DNA of 64,000 nt from an uncultured Syntrophobacterales bacterium (GTDB lineage: Bacteria > Desulfobacterota > Syntrophia > Syntrophales > UBA5619): contig CAIYSL010000043.1 in assembly GCA_903928915.1 (NCBI GenBank), positions 1 through 64,000 of the forward strand. Reading direction: 5' to 3'. The translations under genes were made by a program, and so were the position numbers. Shown here in pieces: positions 41,840-50,758 of the stretch. Below the pieces are notes generated by a model. The model did no database searches. It was not told where the DNA came from and saw only the letters and a list, made by a program, of their open reading frames with translations. Every line of letters starts with the position of its first letter. Position 1 is the stretch's first letter.

Positions 41840-44800
41840 GGCGGCCGGCAACATCCGGGCTGATCGCGGCGCTGGCGGCGGTGCTGATCGGTGCGGCGGC
41901 GCTGGGCGGGGCCTGGCTCGTCGGCACGACGGACGGCGCCCGCTGGCTGCTGGGGGCGGTTTCCCGCGTTAGTGCGCTTGCGATCTCCGCCCGGACCGTC
42001 GAGGGGAGGCTCCTCGACCGTCTGCACCTGGAGGGTGTGCGCCTGGCCCTGGCGCCGCTGGAGGTGGCGATCGAGCGCGTCGAGCTGCGCTGGCAGCCGC
42101 TGCGCCTCCTCGCCGGGAGTATCGCCGCGAAGGAGCTGACCCTGACCGGGGTGGCGATCGACGACAGCACCCCCGCGGACAGGCCGCCGGACCTGGACTG
42201 GCCCCGGGTTGCGGGGATTGCGGGATTTCTCGACGGGCGGATCGAACGGCTGCGGGTGAACGGTCTGCTCTATCGCTTCCGCGACGGGCAGTCGGTGCGC
42301 GTCGCGGCCCTGTCCACCTCGGCGGTCTGGGAGAACAAGTTTCTGTCCCTCCCCGATCTTGCCGTCGTTGCCCCTTCCGGTAGTATCGCCGGGAGCATCG
42401 TGGCCGGGTTCTTCCGGCCCCTGCTCCGGCTCGACCTTGCCCTGACCCCCGCCTCGCCCGTTGCCGGGATGGAGCGGTTCACCCTGCGGGCGCGGCTGCT
42501 TCCCGGGCGGATGCCCGAGCAGCTCGCCGGGGGCTTCACCGCCGCTGGCCTGTCGGGCAAGGGGAAGCGCTGGGAGCTGGCGGGAGAGGCGGGGATGACC
42601 CGGCAGACCTTTAACCTGAGGCGGCTGAGCCTGAGCAGGCCGGAGCGCCGCGGCCTGGTTTCGGGCGAGGGGACCGTGACGCTGACCGCCGGAGAGCCGC
42701 TGGTGCAGCTGCGGATGATGGCCGACCGGGTCGACCTGGCCCGCGATGCCGGGGTCGCAGCCGACCTCTCCGGGACGCTGACCCTGGCGGGGACCCCGGG
42801 GCAGTACGGCGGCCAGTTCGCGCTCCACATCCGGGGACAGGGCTGGCGGACGGCGCGTCTCTCCGGGGCGTACGCCGGGGACGGCGCAGGGGTGAAGCTC
42901 GCCCCGGTGGAGGGCACCCTGCTCGACGGCGCCCTGGAGGGGATGCTGGATATCCGCTGGGGCCGGGAGGTTTCCCTGGCGGGAACTCTCCGCGGGAGGA
43001 AGCTCAACCCGGCGGTGATCTCCCCCGGCTGGAAGGGGGTGGCCAACTTCGACCTCGCCGGAGAGGCCCGGTGGCCGGAGCAGGCCCCGTTTACAGGGGA
43101 GGTGAGCGCGACGCTGCGGGAGAGCCGCCTGCACGGGCAGACCCTGACCGGCGAACTCCGGGCGACCCGCGAGGACGGCACCCTCCGGGTGGGACGCCTG
43201 CTCCTGCAGGGGAAGGGGATCGCCGTCACCGCGGCGGGGGAGCTCGACAAACGGCTGGCCGTCGACGCCCGGGTCGCCGACCTGGGGCTGCTGATCCCCC
43301 GCGCCAGCGGCGAACTGCTGGCCGCCGGGTGGGTGCGCTGGCAGGAGGGGAGGCTGGAGGGCTCGCTGACCGGCAGGGGCAGGAACCTTGCCGCCGGCGG
43401 GATCCGGGCCGCCGCCGCGGACCTGACCGCGCGGCTCGGGGAAGGGAAGGGATACCCGCTGCACCTCAGCGCGACGCTCCGCACGGCGGCCTACGAACGG
43501 CTCCGTGCCGATACGGTGACCCTGGAGGCGGACGGGACCGCGCTCCGGCATCGGGCGGAGGCATGGGTCAGCGCGGCAGGGGCCGAGGCGCGGATCACCC
43601 TTTCCGGGGCGTACCGCCAGGGAACCTGGCAGGGTGAGATCGTCCGGTTCTCCGGCCGGGACCGGGTCGGACCGTGGAGCCTTGCCGCTCCCGTCGCACT
43701 GAGCGTCGCTGCCGGTCGCGTCACCCTTGCCCCGCTCGTCGTTGCGGGTGCGACAACGGGCGCGGCAGCGGAGCGGATCGAAATCGCCGGCGAGCTGACC
43801 GGGGAGCCGCTCGGCGGCCCGATCCGGGTGGCGTGGAGCGGGGTGAACCTGGTCCGGGTGAATCCCTGGCTTACGGGGGTGCAGGTCACCGGAGCCAGCG
43901 CCGGAACGGTCCGCCTGCATCTTGCGGCTGGGGAGCGGCCTGCCTTCGCGGGGACCATCGGCGCGCAGGGAACGGTGACGCTGGAGCGGGAGGGGGTCAC
44001 CGTGGAGCAGGGTTCGCTCAGCCTCGCCGGGGGGGACCAGGGGATGCGCGCCGGGGTGGAGTTCCGCCTGGCCGGCGGGGGGGTGCTGAAGGGGGCGCTG
44101 TCCTCTCCCGCCCCTGCCCGGCTGGCCATCCCGGAGACTGCGGAAGGAACGGTTGAATGGGCGGGGATCGACCTGGCGCTGCTCGGCCGCTGGCTGCCCG
44201 GCGCTGTCCGCCTCGGGGGGCGCCTCGCAGGACGGGCCGCAGGGAAACTCCTCTTTGGGCAGCGGCTCGACCTTACGGGCAGGATCTCCCTTCCCCGGGG
44301 AAGCGTCCGCTGGAACGGGGGTCGCGAGGCGCTCGCCGCCGACCTCCAGGGGCTGGAGCTCGCCTGGGGCTGGCAGGGGGCGCTCCCCGCCCCGGGGGCG
44401 GAGATCGGCGCCGGACGGCTGGTCGCGGCGGGAAGGGCCGGGGTCTCGGGCTCGCTGATCCTGGACGGCCGCCCGATCGCCGTGGAGCGGGGATCGCTCG
44501 CCGTCGAAGGGAACGAACGCGGCCTGCACGCGGACGTCGCGCTCTCCTCCGCCGGCGGGGGAAGCCTGAAGGGGCGCTTCTCCTCGGCAACGCCTGCCGG
44601 ACTTACCATCCCCGCCGAGGGGGAGGTGAATGTCGAATGGGACGGCATCGACCTGGCGCTTTTGGGCCCCTGGCTGCCGCGCACCCTGACCCTGGAGGGA
44701 CGTCTCAGCGGCCGGGCCACGGGGAACCTGCTTGCGGAACGGCGGTTCGCGCTGAAGGGCGATGCCGCCCTTGCCGAGGGGAAAGCCGGCTGGCGGAGGC

Positions 44801-46317
44801 CCGCTGGGGAGATGAGCGCCGCTCTGCGCTCCGCTTCGCTCTCCTGGGAGTGGCGGGGAGAAGGGCTGCGCGGCACCGCCGGCCTGGTCTTGGCGGAGCA
44901 CGGGCAGATCCGGGGGAGTTTTCACCTGCCGCTCGCGGCGCGTCTCCCGGTCTCCCTCGACCGCAGGGGGGCTCTCCGGGCATCGTTCACCGGACAGATG
45001 CGGGAGCAGGGGCTTCTTGCCTCGCTGTTTCCGGGATTGATTCAGGAGAGCCGCGGAGAGATCGACGCCGAAGCGCGCATCGGCGGGACGTGGGAAGCCC
45101 CACAGGTCGAGGGGGGGCTGACCCTGGCCGGGGCGGGCGCCTATCTGCCCACGGCGGGCATCCATGTCCGGGACATCCGGCTTGCGCTGCGGCTGGAAAA
45201 GGACCTCATCCGCATCGATTCCTTCCGGGCCCTCTCCGGAGACGGCCATGTCGAGGGGACGGCGCTCCTCCGGCTCGATCGGTGGCAGGTGGCCGACTAC
45301 CGGGGGAGCATCACCGGCGAGCGGTTCCGGACCGTGTACCTTCCCGAGCTGCAAATCCTGAGTACGCCGCGGCTCACCTTTACCGGCACACCGGAAAGGC
45401 TGGCCGTGCGCGGCGAGGTGCTCCTGCCGGAACTGATCATCCTGGGCCCGCCGGGCCGGACGGTAGTCCTGCCCAGCGGTGACGTGATCCTCGAGGGGAC
45501 GCCGAAGCCCGCCGAAAAAGCCTTTCCCCGTGCCCTGGATGTCCGGGTCCGCCTGGTGGTCGGCGAACGGGTCCTGGTCCGGGCGGAAGGGATCGACGCC
45601 CGACTGGGCGGTAGTGTGGACCTGGCGTTCCAGCGGCCGGACAGGATCACGAGCACCGGCGAGATCCGGGTGGTTCAGGGGCGGTACCGGGCCTTCGGCG
45701 CGGAGATGGAGATCGTCCGCGGGCGCCTGTCGTACGCCGGGGGGCCGATCGACCAGCCGACCCTGGATATCCTGGCGCTGCGCACCGCCGGCGGCGTGCG
45801 GGCCGGCATCACTGTCGGGGGGCTTCTCCGGGCGCCGGTGATCAAGCTGTACTCCGAGCCCGCCATGCCGGATGTGGATATCCTGGCGTACATCCTGTTC
45901 GGCCATGCGCTCGGAGCGAGCAGCAGCCTCGAACAGGCGGGGATGATGGCGCAGGTGGCCGGTTCGCTCCTCTCGCGGGGGCAATCGGCCGCCCTGCAGG
46001 AACAGATCAGGGACCGCCTGGGACTCAGCACCCTGGAGATTCAAGCGGGCGAAACCCCGGGCCGTATGGGGTACAGGCCGATCCCGGCCGCGCCCCCCGG
46101 CATGACCCCCGCGCGGCCGGCGGAGGGCGTCTCCCGGACGATCCTGACCGTGGGGAAGTATCTGACCCCCCAGCTGTACTTCAGCTACGGGCGGTCGCTG
46201 TTCACCGGCGGCAACCTGTTCCGGCTCCGGTACGACATCTTCACGCAGTGGCAGATCGAAACGCAGACGGGCAGCGCCAGCGGCGTGGATATCTACTACA
46301 AAGTCGAGTTCGACTGA
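41836..46317 (+). CDS. tamB: TamB-like translocation/assembly (DUF490) protein
   Basis: 1493 residues. One N-terminal membrane anchor (about 8-30), a long beta-helical/AsmA-like groove, and a C-terminal DUF490 domain (about 1200-1490) containing YILFGHALG and SYGRSLFTGGNLFRLRYDI-type sequence. The start is a TTG in a TTGA overlap with the tamA stop; no ATG is near, and the anchor begins right after it. A tandem duplication of 160 codons lies at 43981-44940. TamB spans the periplasm as a lipid or protein conduit between membranes. Confidence 0.9.
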   Translation: MRRPATSGLIAALAAVLIGAAALGGAWLVGTTDGARWLLGAVSRVSALAISARTVEGRLLDRLHLEGVRLALAPLEVAIERVELRWQPLRLLAGSIAAKELTLTGVAIDDSTPADRPPDLDWPRVAGIAGFLDGRIERLRVNGLLYRFRDGQSVRVAALSTSAVWENKFLSLPDLAVVAPSGSIAGSIVAGFFRPLLRLDLALTPASPVAGMERFTLRARLLPGRMPEQLAGGFTAAGLSGKGKRWELAGEAGMTRQTFNLRRLSLSRPERRGLVSGEGTVTLTAGEPLVQLRMMADRVDLARDAGVAADLSGTLTLAGTPGQYGGQFALHIRGQGWRTARLSGAYAGDGAGVKLAPVEGTLLDGALEGMLDIRWGREVSLAGTLRGRKLNPAVISPGWKGVANFDLAGEARWPEQAPFTGEVSATLRESRLHGQTLTGELRATREDGTLRVGRLLLQGKGIAVTAAGELDKRLAVDARVADLGLLIPRASGELLAAGWVRWQEGRLEGSLTGRGRNLAAGGIRAAAADLTARLGEGKGYPLHLSATLRTAAYERLRADTVTLEADGTALRHRAEAWVSAAGAEARITLSGAYRQGTWQGEIVRFSGRDRVGPWSLAAPVALSVAAGRVTLAPLVVAGATTGAAAERIEIAGELTGEPLGGPIRVAWSGVNLVRVNPWLTGVQVTGASAGTVRLHLAAGERPAFAGTIGAQGTVTLEREGVTVEQGSLSLAGGDQGMRAGVEFRLAGGGVLKGALSSPAPARLAIPETAEGTVEWAGIDLALLGRWLPGAVRLGGRLAGRAAGKLLFGQRLDLTGRISLPRGSVRWNGGREALAADLQGLELAWGWQGALPAPGAEIGAGRLVAAGRAGVSGSLILDGRPIAVERGSLAVEGNERGLHADVALSSAGGGSLKGRFSSATPAGLTIPAEGEVNVEWDGIDLALLGPWLPRTLTLEGRLSGRATGNLLAERRFALKGDAALAEGKAGWRRPAGEMSAALRSASLSWEWRGEGLRGTAGLVLAEHGQIRGSFHLPLAARLPVSLDRRGALRASFTGQMREQGLLASLFPGLIQESRGEIDAEARIGGTWEAPQVEGGLTLAGAGAYLPTAGIHVRDIRLALRLEKDLIRIDSFRALSGDGHVEGTALLRLDRWQVADYRGSITGERFRTVYLPELQILSTPRLTFTGTPERLAVRGEVLLPELIILGPPGRTVVLPSGDVILEGTPKPAEKAFPRALDVRVRLVVGERVLVRAEGIDARLGGSVDLAFQRPDRITSTGEIRVVQGRYRAFGAEMEIVRGRLSYAGGPIDQPTLDILALRTAGGVRAGITVGGLLRAPVIKLYSEPAMPDVDILAYILFGHALGASSSLEQAGMMAQVAGSLLSRGQSAALQEQIRDRLGLSTLEIQAGETPGRMGYRPIPAAPPGMTPARPAEGVSRTILTVGKYLTPQLYFSYGRSLFTGGNLFRLRYDIFTQWQIETQTGSASGVDIYYKVEFD
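43981..44940 (+). repeat. tamB: In-frame tandem duplication of 480 bp within tamB
   Basis: Two units of exactly 480 bases (43981-44460 and 44461-44940). Both begin CTGGA and then share CGTGGAGC and GGATCGCT-like sequence, a GGGGS-type turn, and the peptide block GIDLALLG-WLP at matching positions (about codons 775 and 935). Divergence shows an old duplication that adds one groove segment. Confidence 0.75.
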
Positions 46318-46318
46318 G

Positions 46319-47194
46319 ATGAAGCCATCGTGGATCCGTTCCCCCCTCCCCGATCCGGCGATGCACCTCAAGACGCGCAGGCTGCTGCGGGACCACGGGC
46401 TGAACACGGTCTGCGAGGAGGCGCTCTGCCCGAACCAGAGCGAGTGCTTCAGCCGCAGGACCGCCGCCTTCCTGATCATGGGACGCACCTGCACGCGCGC
46501 CTGCAGATTCTGCGCGATCCCCGGGTCGGCGCACCCGCCGGCCCCGGACCCGCAGGAGCCGGAGCGGGTTGCCGCGGCCGCGGCCGGTCTCGGACTCCGG
46601 CATGCGGTGATCACCTCGGTGACCCGCGACGACCTCGGCGACGGCGGCGCCGGCTGCTTCGCCGCGACGGTTTTAGCCCTCCGCCGGCAGGACCCGTCGC
46701 TCACCGTGGAGGTGCTCATCCCCGACCTCAGGGGCGACGGCCGGGCGCTGGAGGTTGTGCTCGCGAGCCGCCCCGACGTGGTCAACCACAACCTGGAGAC
46801 CGTTTCCCGCCTGTACAACGCGGTGCGGCCCCAGGCGGACTACGGCCGCTCGCTCGGCCTGCTTGCGGCGGCCAAGGCGCTCGACCCGCGGATGGTCACC
46901 AAGTCCGGCCTGATGCTGGGGCTGGGCGAAGAGCGGGGAGAGGTCCTGGCGGCGATGGCCGGCCTGCGGGAGGCCGGCTGCGAGCTGCTGACCCTGGGGC
47001 AGTACCTCCAGCCGTCGCCGCAGCACCATCCGGTGGTGCGGTACGTGCCCCCCGCGGAGTTCGCCGAGTACGGGCGGCTGGGCGCGGGGATGGGATTCCG
47101 GGCGGTCTTCTCCGCGCCGCTGGTGCGCAGCTCCTTCCACGCCGCCGAGCTGTACGCCGGAGGGCTGGACGGCCCTCCCCGAGGACCCGGATGA
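46319..47194 (+). CDS. lipA: Lipoyl synthase
   Basis: 291 residues. Radical-SAM lipoyl synthase with both clusters: the auxiliary CxxxxCxxxxxC (Cys32, Cys37, Cys43 in CEEALCPNQSEC) and the radical-SAM CxxxCxxC (Cys58, Cys62, Cys65). VNHNLETV, GLGE and the C-terminal RSSF (normally RSSY) are also present. It inserts two sulfurs into octanoyl groups on lipoyl domains. The ATG at 46319 is one base after the tamB stop. No lipB or lipoylated enzyme gene is near, so the link to tamAB is probably only transcriptional. Confidence 0.93.
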   Translation: MKPSWIRSPLPDPAMHLKTRRLLRDHGLNTVCEEALCPNQSECFSRRTAAFLIMGRTCTRACRFCAIPGSAHPPAPDPQEPERVAAAAAGLGLRHAVITSVTRDDLGDGGAGCFAATVLALRRQDPSLTVEVLIPDLRGDGRALEVVLASRPDVVNHNLETVSRLYNAVRPQADYGRSLGLLAAAKALDPRMVTKSGLMLGLGEERGEVLAAMAGLREAGCELLTLGQYLQPSPQHHPVVRYVPPAEFAEYGRLGAGMGFRAVFSAPLVRSSFHAAELYAGGLDGPPRGPG

Positions 47195-47359
47195 GCCGCC
47201 GCCCCTCCCGGGCCGGAGCGCCCGCGGGGCGGCCGCAGCCGGAAGCGCGATACCCTGCCCCGTACCGGTCCGCGCACCTTCAGCGGCGGGCTGTGCCGGG
47301 GTGCCGCCGGCCTTCCGGCCCCCGGGGTGGGCGGAGGGCCGCGCCGGCACAGATTCCGC

Positions 47360-47388
47360 TTGACAGGGAGGCCCCGCCTCCGTATCGT
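47360..47388 (+). promoter_or_regulatory. Promoter for the Bug receptor/hydratase pair
   Basis: TTGACA (47360-47365), 17 bases, TATCGT (47383-47388), about 155 bases before the receptor start. The gap 47195-47544 otherwise holds only GC-rich sequence with small hairpins (no T-runs) and no gene. Confidence 0.6.
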
Positions 47389-47544
47389 TCCCCCAGGTCA
47401 ACGGGAGGTTTTGTTGTTCCCGGGCGGGCCGCCGGGCAGCGGCGGGTCGCGGTTGACCGGAGCAGAAGGGGTGTCGCGCAGGGATGCGGAACCCACGGGA
47501 GAGCGGGTACCGCGAACGCGGGAGAACGTGCGCAGGAGGATGCG

Positions 47545-48528
47545 ATGAAAAAAGGAACGACCGGGCTTGTCGTCATAACGTTGATCGTCTCACTGGGCTT
47601 GTTTACGGGCATGCTCGGGGCAGGCGAACCCTATCCGACCCGTCCGATCCAGGTCATCGTGCCCTTCCCGCCCGGCGGCGTGGCCGACCTGTCCGCCCGT
47701 CCCCTGGCCATGGCCCTGGAGGGGATTCTGAAGCAGCCGGTGGTTGTGGTCAACAAGGCGGGAGCCGGCGGCACGGTGGGGATCCAATCCGCGGCGATCA
47801 GCAAGCCCGACGGCTACACCCTGCTGGTCTCCCTTTCGAGCCTGCCCTATCTGCACGAAGTGGACCGCCTGTTCAATCGGCCCCCCGCCTATAAGCCCGA
47901 CAATTTCATCCCCCTGGCGATGCTGACCGGGGATCCCCTGGTGATCGCCGTGCACAGCGACTCCCCCTGGAAAAAGATCGAGGATTTCGTCGCCGACGCC
48001 AAGAAACGGCCGGGCAGCCTCAAGTTCGGCTCCGGCGGGATCTACAGCGTCATGCACGTGGGGGCGGAGCTCTTCTTCAAGAAATCGGGCATCCAACTGG
48101 CCCACATCCCCTATAACGGGGGCGGGCCGAGCCTGAACGCCCTCTTGGGAAAGCACATCGACTGCGCGGCCTTCGGGCCGAGTGTGTTCGCCGGCCAGAT
48201 GAAGGCGGGACTCGTGCGTCCCCTGGTGGTGCTGGGGGACAGGCGCCTCGATTCCATGCCCGATACGCCGACCGCCAAAGAGAAGGGGGTCGACGCGGAA
48301 TTCTACATCTGGTCCGGCGCCTTTGCCGTACGGGGGACCCCCGATCCCGTCGTGAAGATCCTGCGGGACGGCATCCGGGAGGCCGTCAGGAAGCCGCAGT
48401 TCGCCACTGCGATGGAGAAACTGCAGACGCCGATCATGTACATGGACCAGCCCGACTTCAAGAAATTTCTCGACGCGGATGAAAAGCGGTCCGTCCAGGT
48501 AGTTCGCGAAATCGGCAAGGTTCAGTAA
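47545..48528 (+). CDS. Bug/TctC-family periplasmic carboxylate-binding receptor (6)
   Basis: 327 residues. Signal peptide about 1-26 (GMLGAGE junction), then YPTRPIQVIVPFPPGGVAD and NKAGAGGTVG. This one differs from the others in the binding loop after PFPPGG (VAD, without the second Gly-Gly). The ATG at 47545 follows AGGAGG. It is paired with a 2-keto-4-pentenoate-hydratase-like gene 15 bases downstream, so the ligand may be a meta-cleavage-type or other enol acid. Confidence 0.92.
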   Translation: MKKGTTGLVVITLIVSLGLFTGMLGAGEPYPTRPIQVIVPFPPGGVADLSARPLAMALEGILKQPVVVVNKAGAGGTVGIQSAAISKPDGYTLLVSLSSLPYLHEVDRLFNRPPAYKPDNFIPLAMLTGDPLVIAVHSDSPWKKIEDFVADAKKRPGSLKFGSGGIYSVMHVGAELFFKKSGIQLAHIPYNGGGPSLNALLGKHIDCAAFGPSVFAGQMKAGLVRPLVVLGDRRLDSMPDTPTAKEKGVDAEFYIWSGAFAVRGTPDPVVKILRDGIREAVRKPQFATAMEKLQTPIMYMDQPDFKKFLDADEKRSVQVVREIGKVQ

Positions 48529-48543
48529 GCGAAAGGAAGGACG

Positions 48544-49335
48544 ATGCCCATCTCTGAAAAGGACCTGATGCAGATCGTTCGTGAATTGCTCGAGGCGGAA
48601 GCGACCTGCCGTCCCATCGACGAAATTTCGCAGCGGTACCCCGGGATGACGATCGACGATGCCTACGCCGTGCAGATCAAGACGATCGACGAGAAGGTCA
48701 AGGCCGGTTCCGTCGTCGTCGGTCGGAAGATAGGCTTGACCAGCAAGGCCATGCAGGCCCTGATCGGAATCGACGAGCCCGATTTCGGCATCATCGTGGA
48801 CAGCAAGGTCTATCGGGAGGGCGAGGCGATTCCGGCCGGCAGCATGCGGGTTCCCCGGATCGAGGCGGAGATCGGCTTTCTCCTGAAGGAGGATCTCCAG
48901 GGCCCCGGGGTGAACGTCGTCGACGTCCTGGCGGCCACGGCCGGGGTGATGCCCCTGCTCGAAGTGAAGGACACCCGCCTCAAGACCCTCAAACCGAATA
49001 TCATCGACGCCATCGCGGACAACGCGACGAGCGGAATCGTCATCCTCGGGGGCAAGCTGACCCCCCTGACGGCCGACATCGACCTGCGGCTCGTGGGAAT
49101 GATCTTCGAGCAAAACGGCGAGATCATCTCTACCGCGACCGGGGCCGAGGCCCTGGGCAATCCGGCAGAACCGGTGGCCTGGCTGGCAAACAAAATGGGC
49201 CGCTACGGGATTACCCTGAAGAAGGGGGAGTTCGTCATGTCCGGCGGTCTGACGAAGGCCCTGGAGGTGAAGCCGGGGTCGAGCTTCAAGGCCACCTTCG
49301 ACCGTCTGGGATCCGTCTCGGCCCTGTTCAAATAG
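48544..49335 (+). CDS. 2-keto-4-pentenoate hydratase/oxalocrotonate decarboxylase family enzyme
   Basis: 263 residues of the MhpD/DmpE/DmpH family. It begins with a helical arm and holds the metal-binding RIEAEIGFLL (about 105-114) and the late GNPAEPVAWLANKMG block typical of the family. Members hydrate 2-hydroxypenta-2,4-dienoate or decarboxylate 4-oxalocrotonate. The remaining genes of an aromatic meta-cleavage pathway are absent here, so it more likely works on another unsaturated keto acid imported by the linked Bug receptor. Confidence 0.87.
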   Translation: MPISEKDLMQIVRELLEAEATCRPIDEISQRYPGMTIDDAYAVQIKTIDEKVKAGSVVVGRKIGLTSKAMQALIGIDEPDFGIIVDSKVYREGEAIPAGSMRVPRIEAEIGFLLKEDLQGPGVNVVDVLAATAGVMPLLEVKDTRLKTLKPNIIDAIADNATSGIVILGGKLTPLTADIDLRLVGMIFEQNGEIISTATGAEALGNPAEPVAWLANKMGRYGITLKKGEFVMSGGLTKALEVKPGSSFKATFDRLGSVSALFK

Positions 49336-49412
49336 GAAGCAGCCGAGGTTTTCCCGGCTTACGTAACCGGGGCGGCGATCGCGGTCCGCGGCACGGCCGG
49401 CAGAGTGTCGAG

Positions 49413-50684
49413 CTATCGTTTGCCCCCCGCCATCTTCCGGCTCTCGGGCAGGGCGCGGAGTTTGAACATCATCCAGGGTCCGCTCAGCGCCACCAGCCCC
49501 AGCATGCTGAACGCCCACCCCCAGTGCGGGAGATACCCGGCGGCGTCCGCCCGGCCGGGGTTGGTGAGGTCCAGGATCAGGCCGAAAACCGTGGGGGAGA
49601 GGGCGCCGGCACCGAATCCGATCAGCGACCTGAGCCCGTAGGCGCTCCCCAGGTACGCGGGGGAGACCACCTCGGTCAGCCCCGAAGAGAAGACCGGGGA
49701 TTCGGCGATGACCGAGAATCCGTAGCACAGCCCCACGGCCATCACCAGCACGAGGGAGCCGCCGATCAGCCATCCGAAGGCGAACGAGCAGGCGATGCTG
49801 ATCGCCATCATGGCGATGATGACGGCCGTCCGGCCCCAGCGGTCCGACAGGGCGCCGGCGATTGCCGTGGAGAAGACCCCCATGATGTACATCGCCGAGG
49901 TGAAGGTGGCCCCGAACTGGAGGGCGGCGTCCTGCGTCGCCCCCAGCGCCAGGACGCAGGCGATCAGGAATGCCGGGGTCCAGGTCCGCTGCGCCTCCAG
50001 TTCCCAGGTATGGGCGCTGTACCCGGCGATCATCAGCATCGCCGGCCGGTTGGCGAAGAGCTCCTGCTTCAGCGCCCGCACCTCGGGCTGGGAGGTCCGC
50101 TCCGCCAGCCCCCGCAGGACAACGAAGGGAATCGCGGCCCCCACAAGCGGGATCAGGGAGGTGACGACGAAGGCGGCCCGCCAGTCGTACGCCGCGGCGA
50201 TCCAGCCGGTGACGGCCAGCGACGCGGCGTGGCCCAGCGATCCCGCCGCGATGAACAGCCCCATGGCCCGCCCCCTGAGGGTGCTGGAGAAGGCCTCCGA
50301 GATCAGCTTCAACGCCGGGGTGTAGGTGCCGCCGACCGCGATCCCCATCAGGAAGCGCAGCAGGAGCGCCGAGGGATAGCTCCGGGCAAACAGGGCGAAC
50401 AGCAACGAGGCGACGGCAAAGGCGACGGCCGAGGCAAGGTACACCTTCTTCGGGCTTATCCAGTCGGTCAGCGCGGAGAGCCCCACCAGCGAGATCAGGA
50501 ACCCCAGGTGGTACACCGACATGATCGATCCCGCGGCGGTGTTGGACATCTGCCATTCCTGCTGGAGGATCGGGATCAGAGCGGCGTAGCTCTGCAGGCT
50601 CAGGTACAAAAACAGCCGGGACGCGCAGAGGCCCGTCAGCATGGCATGCGGTGCGAGACCCGGCCCGGAGCGGTTGCGGTTCAT
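49413..50684 (-). CDS. MFS transporter
   Basis: 423 residues with 12 hydrophobic segments. The loop between helices 2 and 3 has ALTDWISPKKVYL (the DxxxxR/K-type motif A), and a matching ALSDRWGRTAVII follows in the second half. It resembles organic-acid/sugar MFS permeases, but the substrate is not clear. The ATG at 50684 is preceded by a G-rich site; an ATG five codons upstream has none. It lies 74 bases downstream of the sensor kinase in the same direction, so the kinase may control it. Confidence 0.87.
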   Translation of the reverse strand: MNRNRSGPGLAPHAMLTGLCASRLFLYLSLQSYAALIPILQQEWQMSNTAAGSIMSVYHLGFLISLVGLSALTDWISPKKVYLASAVAFAVASLLFALFARSYPSALLLRFLMGIAVGGTYTPALKLISEAFSSTLRGRAMGLFIAAGSLGHAASLAVTGWIAAAYDWRAAFVVTSLIPLVGAAIPFVVLRGLAERTSQPEVRALKQELFANRPAMLMIAGYSAHTWELEAQRTWTPAFLIACVLALGATQDAALQFGATFTSAMYIMGVFSTAIAGALSDRWGRTAVIIAMMAISIACSFAFGWLIGGSLVLVMAVGLCYGFSVIAESPVFSSGLTEVVSPAYLGSAYGLRSLIGFGAGALSPTVFGLILDLTNPGRADAAGYLPHWGWAFSMLGLVALSGPWMMFKLRALPESRKMAGGKR

Positions 50685-50758
50685 CGCTGATCCCCCCATC
50701 CGGCCGATCCTGTCGCTGCCCGTCTCAGCCCCAGCCCTGCGCCGGCATCGTCGCTCAT

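Noticed and set aside
41806-46818. Open frame of about 1670 codons on the minus strand opposite tamA-tamB-lipA
   Set aside because: It is antisense to three well-supported genes, has biased Arg/Pro/Gly/His composition and no family signatures. GC-rich third positions keep the frame open.
47590-50556. Open frame of about 990 codons on the minus strand across the Bug receptor, hydratase and MFS genes
   Set aside because: It crosses genes of both orientations, its protein has no recognisable domain, and real genes explain the coding signal.
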